From positions 6,524,501-6,588,500 of the forward strand of contig CM072877.1 in the NCBI GenBank assembly GCA_036937835.1: a stretch of 64,000 bases of DNA. Direction: 5' to 3'. The DNA comes from Pampus argenteus. Taxonomy: Eukaryota > Chordata > Actinopteri > Scombriformes > Stromateidae. A program made the position numbers and the translations under genes. The notes under the pieces are model-generated. The model ran no database searches, had not been told where the DNA came from, and saw only the letters and a program-made list of their open reading frames with translations. Shown here one piece after another: positions 1-64,000 of this stretch; position 1 is the first letter of the stretch; each line of letters starts with the position of its first letter.

Positions 1-60
1 TTTATATGCTGTGATCACTGAGAAATGACTAGATAGATGCTATGTGTAGCCAACAGACTA

Positions 61-89
61 CAAACAAACAAACAAACAAACAAACAAAC
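61..89. repeat. (CAAA)n simple repeat
   Basis: Seven CAAA units at the left edge of the window. Confidence 0.97.
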
Positions 90-457
90 CCATATGCCAG
101 ATCACACTGTGAATGTTGCTTTTGTTTGTTTGGTCAGTGGATATTCATGTTCACATATATGTGTGTGTATATGATATTTACTGTATACTGCTGCTTTAAG
201 GTGTATATCATATCATGATTTAATCATATATCATTAAGTATTTGTGTTCTTTTATTCACTTTGTGATAAAGAGCTATGCTGGTAATGTTTGTCTTGTTTT
301 ATTATAATGAAAACTGTTGCCGCGCAGTCAATAATAGCCGAATAATCACGTTTTATCTTCTTTCAGAGTGACGATCACGTTGAACGTCTTCATCTTGCTT
401 GATGTTTTCACTCACAGCAGTTTCCACAGACACCGACAGCTTGTGGGTCAAAACACA

Positions 458-503
458 AGCAGTCCGAGCCGACCAATCACAGCAGTCCGAGCCGACCAAT
501 CAC
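458..503. repeat. Tandem 23-bp duplication, each copy with a CCAAT motif
   Basis: The unit AGCAGTCCGAGCCGACCAAT plus CAC occurs twice, back to back (458-480, 481-503). Each copy has GACCAATCAC, a good NF-Y/CCAAT match. The surrounding 300-1100 is more CpG-containing than its neighbours, which may indicate a promoter, but no gene start was identified. Confidence 0.9.
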
Positions 504-1979
504 AGCGTTTGTCGTAGGGTCACATGTTTAACCGCAGTTCGTAGTTTAAAAACTGATGCGTGCGTGAGACAAGGCGATACGTTCATACTGTTAAGCCCGC
601 AAATTAACTATTATTTTCACTGTTGATTAGTTAGTTGTTTAACATGTCATACAATAGAAAAAATGTCCGGTTTACAATTTTCCCAACAGTCCAAAATTCT
701 AAGATATTTAATTTAAAATCGCAAGAGAAAAGAGAAACAGCAAATCCTCATAACTTTGAAACAGAACAGAAAACAATAGATTATTGATCTAATAATTGTT
801 TTAGTTCTACTTCCTGCCGGGATGTTTAATACAGACCGTTGTTGTTTACTTATGTGAAGACCAGGAAGCAAGTATCCTCTGCCGTAGCTGCGAAAGCCTC
901 CGAGTATGAATTAAGCTTTAGTCATTCGGCCATGTGGGCTCAGAAAAGCAAGTGTGTTGATGCCTTCCAAACAAACAGACTGTTCTCCATCATGTAAAAC
1001 TCGTCGTTCGTCGTTCATCGTTTAATACCCAGAACTCCCGTCACTGTCATATGTAGAAATCGAGGCACCGCAGGATGCATGGGAACCATATGTGCATCGC
1101 GTAAACATCATTACCATTTCATGAGTTATATATGCTCATCCTCCCAGAGAAGCTTTCCCAGTAATATCTGTTTAGGTTTGGTTTTTTGGGGTTTTTTTTT
1201 AACTCTGTGTCATTTTGAAACTACAATTGATATACAGTATTTTATTTATTGTCACTGAACTTTCTCAAGTGTTAAACTCAATAATAATAATAATAATAAT
1301 AAATCAAAGTAGTTCTGGCGAATCATTAGTTCTAGTAGCTATTGAAGTAGAACGCATGCACAATTAGTCCTCTTTAGTGTGTGACGAACATCTCTCTGGA
1401 AGCTTTTGTTTTCTTCTGTATGACAAAAGTGGATCATTACGTGACTTTCTGCTGGGACTCATCAGCAGATGGCAGAACAGATCAGACACGACTATTGTCT
1501 TTTTTGAGATTTACAACATTGTTTCCCTAATGCTCTGTTTTTCTATCAGTGTTTTTTGTCATGTCCACCCCCCTCTACATCGTAGTTATTTCGGAGCGCT
1601 ACAAATGATATGATGCGAGCGCTGAGAGTGAACCACAACAGCTAAACCTTGAGCTGAGACTCGCTTCGGTTCACTACACATTGTCCTTTGATACATATTT
1701 ATTGCAAAGATTATTATCGTAGTCACACCTCTGCTCTTTGAGCTTAAGATGCTGTTTGACTTTGTTTCATCCGTCGTATCCGTTCGGGGCACCTTGGTCG
1801 TTACAATGAACACACACACGTTTACGTTTAGACGGAACAAAGATTCAAAGACAATTTGAGAAAAAGGGACAAATTACAAAAAAACTTATCTTAAAAAGTC
1901 CTCACTGTTCATTTCCTCAGATGCAGGACTCAGACATCTGTTTTACTTTTGCAAGAAACAGAACAGGCATGACTGGCAG

Positions 1980-2033
1980 CCCCCCCCCCCCCCCCCCCCC
2001 CGCCTCCTCCAACACACACACACACACACACAC
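1980..2033. repeat. C-run and (AC)n microsatellite
   Basis: A 22-base C run (1980-2001) is followed by gcctcctcca and (AC)11 (2012-2033). Confidence 0.97.
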
Positions 2034-3757
2034 CTCACCCCACCCCCGATCCTTTGATTATAGTGTTAGGAAAAAGCATATGACTACGTTCCTAGTTGTC
2101 TAGTTTTTCCTTGAGGCCACAGCGTTGGCCCATGAAGTAAGAACATCAGATCATTAGATCAGTAAGTGTTCCTGTGGCTAGAAATGACTGTTCATTAAGA
2201 TATTAGCTCTATATGTTAGATCTTTTAGCGTCAGCAATCCGTGTTGTCATTATGGTTCATTACAATTAGTAAATTGTTAGGAGCTTGTGTGATCATGGAT
2301 TTGCTTCCTATATAAACAAACATCACTGGATATTGATCAAGTGATTCTGGCAGAATATCAGTAGAATATCACTATAATGATCTTTACAATGATTTATAAA
2401 TTATTCTGAACCTGTTTGAGCCTGGTCATTGATCTTTATCATTTCTCAGAACGACAGCGAGCTTATCTATCAGTGGTTTGATGAAATGTGAGGGTTTTTT
2501 TTGTATGTTTTATGCCATTATAAATTTCTATTTTCACTTACTTTAAAAAAAGAAAAACTTTAAAGAGATGAATTGATAATAAAATCAGTCACTAGTTACA
2601 GCCCTAATTTCCTTAAAGGTTATATATATGGTGATTATTATCTCTGTACTGTTAATACACCCTGTATGGAGCTACAACATTTATATAACTAATTAACTTA
2701 ATTCAGTCTACAATCTCATTCACCCGTTTACACAGTTTAGTAAAGGACAACCTGCTCCACAACCCTCAATTTCACATTTGTAGAAACATGAGGAATCACA
2801 AAATATACTCATTATGGGCTTTAAACGTTTAGCTTTAGTTTAACCACAATGCAAAATCAGATACGCAGTATATCATTTGTATGAACATGTTTATCACTTA
2901 TGCTTCTTGCATGGCAAACGTGGGACTGGAGTGTCATTATAGCGAGCAAGGTGCCGGTTTAACACTAAACTCTGCAGCCATGTTTTGCATATTTGTCCTC
3001 CTTTAAGTCAAAAACTAAAAAAACCTGATTAGCAAACTATTTGACCTCACGTCGTTTGTTAAAGGTTAAGAGTGCAAAGCAAACCATTATTCAAATCATC
3101 CTCTCTCTCTCTCTTTGTGTCTCTGCGTCTCGTCCATATATCTTTGAGTTTTCCTGGAACCCTGGAAGGCTGGTATGTTGGAATTTTTAGTGCGACACCA
3201 GATATGATCCCTCAGTGCCCATTCCTCAGGGCAACAGAGTGTGACCACACCGTGCTCTGCAGAGCAGGGATTGGTCTGGCTGCTCTGTCAGGCTGAGTGT
3301 ATGTGTGAACGGGTCTGCTAAGGCCTGATAGACAAGGATTCATTTATAAACGTGCTCTAGAGGAGCGCGGTTTAATCTGCTCGACTGGTCCTATATCTTC
3401 CGGGAGCAGTCTGAACATGTTCATAGTGGTTAAATCCCAGAGGTTCATGTTTAAGTGCACCCTGCTGTTTAGGGAAGATCTCTCGAACATGAAGGTCTTT
3501 AGTGAAATGTGTTTTTTTTTTTCTTTTTTCGTACCTGTTAATCAAATACACCTTCTCTGTTAGCCTAATTAGTCTGAGTCCCGCCTCTTACATCATGGCA
3601 TTGACGTTCATGTTTGGAATGATCTCAGTCAGTTTCCAGGTCAGAGCGGTGACTCATTTTCTCCTAATATGATAAAGAGCTGTATTCATAGTATTCAACA
3701 AAGCCCACCTGTAGGCAGGATATAACCAACAGCAACACGTGCTCACATGGGGTAAAA

Positions 3758-3801
3758 ATAAAAGACTCTCCTATAACTTAAGTTATAGGAGAGTCTTTTA
3801 T
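3758..3801. repeat. Perfect 44-bp palindrome without spacer
   Basis: The two 22-base arms (3758-3779 and 3780-3801) are exact reverse complements with no spacer, centred on CTTAAG. Outer bases are ataaaagactctc and its complement. All 22 pairs were checked base by base. It lies 775 bp upstream of the first TSPN exon. Confidence 0.97.
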
Positions 3802-4575
3802 ATTAGTCTATATAATTTTTTTAAATAGCAGGAAATAAGCTGCAGGTGAGAAGTACAGCAATGTGTGGCACAGTACGGCACCAAAAAAAACAAAAAGAAA
3901 CAAGAAAAACCTTGAATAGGATGGAATCTGGAGCAGTCCTCTGCAGCTTTGAAGGGCAATAGCCCCGTAAGTGGTTTTCCGCTCTTTAGTTATACCATTA
4001 GTGAGCGGTCTGTTCACAGCATGTTAAAGTTTTTTCCTAAGTGGCAGCAGAGGAATGACTCGGTTGCTACAGATGGTCGGCGCCCGGTTGCCTTATTCCT
4101 GAAACACAGCAGATCTCTCTGATCTCAGCTGTCTCTCATTCATCCAGATGCATATTTACAAACTGTTTAAGTCTAACTACTGTAATGCCTGTCTGCAGTC
4201 GAAAAATCAGAGTCGAAGTGTATTGTGAAGATTTTGTTTTACTGTAAGGAGGAAATGACTTCAGTGCTGGAGCTTCTCAGCTGGTGTATATGTTGGTGAA
4301 CATCTCCAGCATGTATACTGAGACTCACTGTGACTAAACGTCCACTGAAATGAAGATAAACACCGGGGATACACAGGAATTGCTTAGTTTGGAGTCTGTT
4401 TGTTGTTGTTATTGTTATTTGTATTCTGCATTAATGACTGTCAGCCTCACTAGGTTCATGTGTACAACAGTCTCAGGGACTGTGTCAAACTCCTTTTACT
4501 CTATACCATTTATATTAATGAAAAGCTCAGCGACTTATTCGTAGCCATATTTTCACTTGGACTGTCTCTCTACAG

Positions 4576-62767
<58,192 letters not shown>

Positions 62768-64000
62768 AGCGGAGGTGGGGGGGGCAGCTGAGCCCTTCTT
62801 GAAGACTTGCTGGTCCAGCGAGGAAACCTCTTTTCAAATCATGGACACCAAAGAGGACAGCTGGAAACTCTCCTCCAGTTTCTGAGGATGTCACTTCCTT
62901 TTCTTCTTGTAACCGGAGATTTGATCTCTCAAGTTTAGTGACTCTATATTGATGAATTTGAGAAGCTCACAGAGAAATCCATTTTGTTTACAGAGACTTT
63001 TAACTTGTATTGAATAATTTAAAAATGTATGGTTTTTTTTATCCTTTATATACAATGTTTTTTTTTTTTTGTTTTTTTATCTGTTTGATTATTGTTATGT
63101 ATTTGGGGCTTTTGTTACACTCTTACACACTGTCCTAATTGTCCTTTCAACAATGTATTCAGCATGTAGATACAGCTTCTATCGTGACCCGCTGGCCAAT
63201 CAGCTCTCCCACTGTAAGCCCGCTGTTTTATTACTGTAAGTGAACTCAGATGTGTCACTTTTCTCAAGGTGCTGATCAAGTTTTATTTAAAAGCCCCACA
63301 TTTATTTAATCCCAAAAACAATGAATAGAGACAGTCATATTATCTTATACATATTTGGTGCTGTCTGTTGTCAACAGTAAGACAAAATCTCCTCATTTTG
63401 TTAAAATACAAAACATTGTTTATTGTTTTTTAGTTTCATATAATTGTTTTTGGGGGTTTTTTTTACGTCTCAGGTATGATATTTTGATGATATACACATG
63501 GGCACTGAAGCTGCAGTTGCCACAGTATGTTGTGCAGTTTTTTTATTAGCATGAAAACTTTAGCAATAATAAGATCAAAATGTTAAAGGACAAGGCTGCC
63601 AATATCCTCGATATTTTTAATTGTCAACAAATGCTGTGAAAAGACCAAAGTCAACAATGAATTTATCTGACTAACAAGTATTGTCTATGTATCCAACACC
63701 TGATATATATTATTCATCTGTGCCATAAAGATCCATTGTTAAAAAACAACAAAAACAAACCCGTTTCACTGGGTTCCTTCTTTAGAAATACAAATGTCAT
63801 AATAGTCCCCAACTGACCTATTTACTATTTTTGTTGGTTTTGGTCTTTTTATTGGATTTGTTGAAAATAACAAAAAAAAAAAAAAACCCTGAACATTAGC
63901 AGAAGTTTTCTTTACAGTGGTGAACTCCTGCACAGTCAGCAAAATTCATGTTAAAAAGTTTAAATCATAGATCTTTGTCAAGCTTAAAAAGAAAAACCCC
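62768..64000 (+). other. 3' UTR and downstream flank
   Basis: There is no further coding signal after the stop. The DNA is AT-rich with poly-T runs. I found no canonical AATAAA or ATTAAA in this stretch; weak variants are AATAGA near 63324, AATACA near 63406 and CATAAA near 63724. The poly(A) site is therefore either a variant signal or beyond the window. Confidence 0.5.

Larger units (their letters stand above)
1..4575. other. Upstream DNA or intron 1; no convincing coding exon
   Basis: I examined the ATGs on the plus strand for a signal peptide followed by a phase-1 donor, which the exon at 4576 requires. None fits. The nearest is a hydrophobic frame at 3596 (MALTFMFGMISVSFQ), but its donor at cag/gtcaga is phase 0. 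The true exon 1 is therefore probably upstream of the window. The stretch holds simple repeats, the CCAAT duplication and the 44-bp palindrome. Confidence 0.6.

Noticed and set aside
3596..3640. Hydrophobic ATG frame (MALTFMFGMISVSFQ) as the missing exon 1
   Set aside because: The donor after it (cag/gtcaga) is in phase 0, while the exon at 4576 needs phase 1; the peptide also lacks a cleavage site.

Overview
The window is vertebrate genomic DNA, most likely from a ray-finned (teleost) fish. The signs are long AT-rich introns with GT-AG borders, abundant CA/TG and tetranucleotide microsatellites, remnants of hAT, Tc1/mariner and Tigger/pogo-type DNA transposons, and a vertebrate-type tRNA-Gly gene. 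Almost all of it is one plus-strand gene for a fibrillar procollagen chain of the type V/XI clade. The C-terminal end and the domain order look closest to COL5A3 (col5a3-like). I compared from memory, so the paralogue name is tentative.

Layout. 1-4575 is upstream DNA or intron 1; the normal signal-peptide exon was not found and probably lies before the window. 4576-10138 holds four exons of the N-terminal TSPN/LamG domain, and 10538-10618 a short 27-codon linker exon. 10619-26383 is a 15.8 kb intron that contains a candidate alternative first exon (18105-18200) with its own ATG, signal peptide and phase-0 donor. 26384-27076 is one 231-codon exon for the variable, non-collagenous region and the start of the minor helix. 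28730-31508 finishes the minor helix and the interruption. 31610-59214 holds 53 small exons (18, 45, 54 or 108 bp, apart from the two edge exons) that sum to exactly 1014 triple-helical residues. 59152-62767 encodes a very short telopeptide and the C-propeptide (COLFI). The rest is 3' UTR and flank.

I mapped 67 coding exons totalling 5381 bp, which join in frame to 1793 residues plus the missing signal peptide. The protein would be a secreted procollagen: the COLFI domain selects and trimerises chains in the ER, the 338-triplet helix enters fibrils, and the TSPN/variable region stays on the fibril surface.

The most unusual points are the possible TSPN-less isoform from an internal promoter, two Gly substitutions and one Cys inside the main helix, loss of the third COLFI cysteine, absence of a furin-type site before the C-propeptide, and an 18-bp microexon required for the 1014 count. 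Outside the gene's exons I see a tRNA-Gly(GCC) gene on the minus strand, a complete but decayed hAT element with an 8-bp target duplication, a second hAT fragment, a Tigger-like MITE, several other short DNA-transposon relics, a perfect 44-bp palindrome and a perfect DR1 nuclear-receptor motif. No second protein-coding gene is supported.
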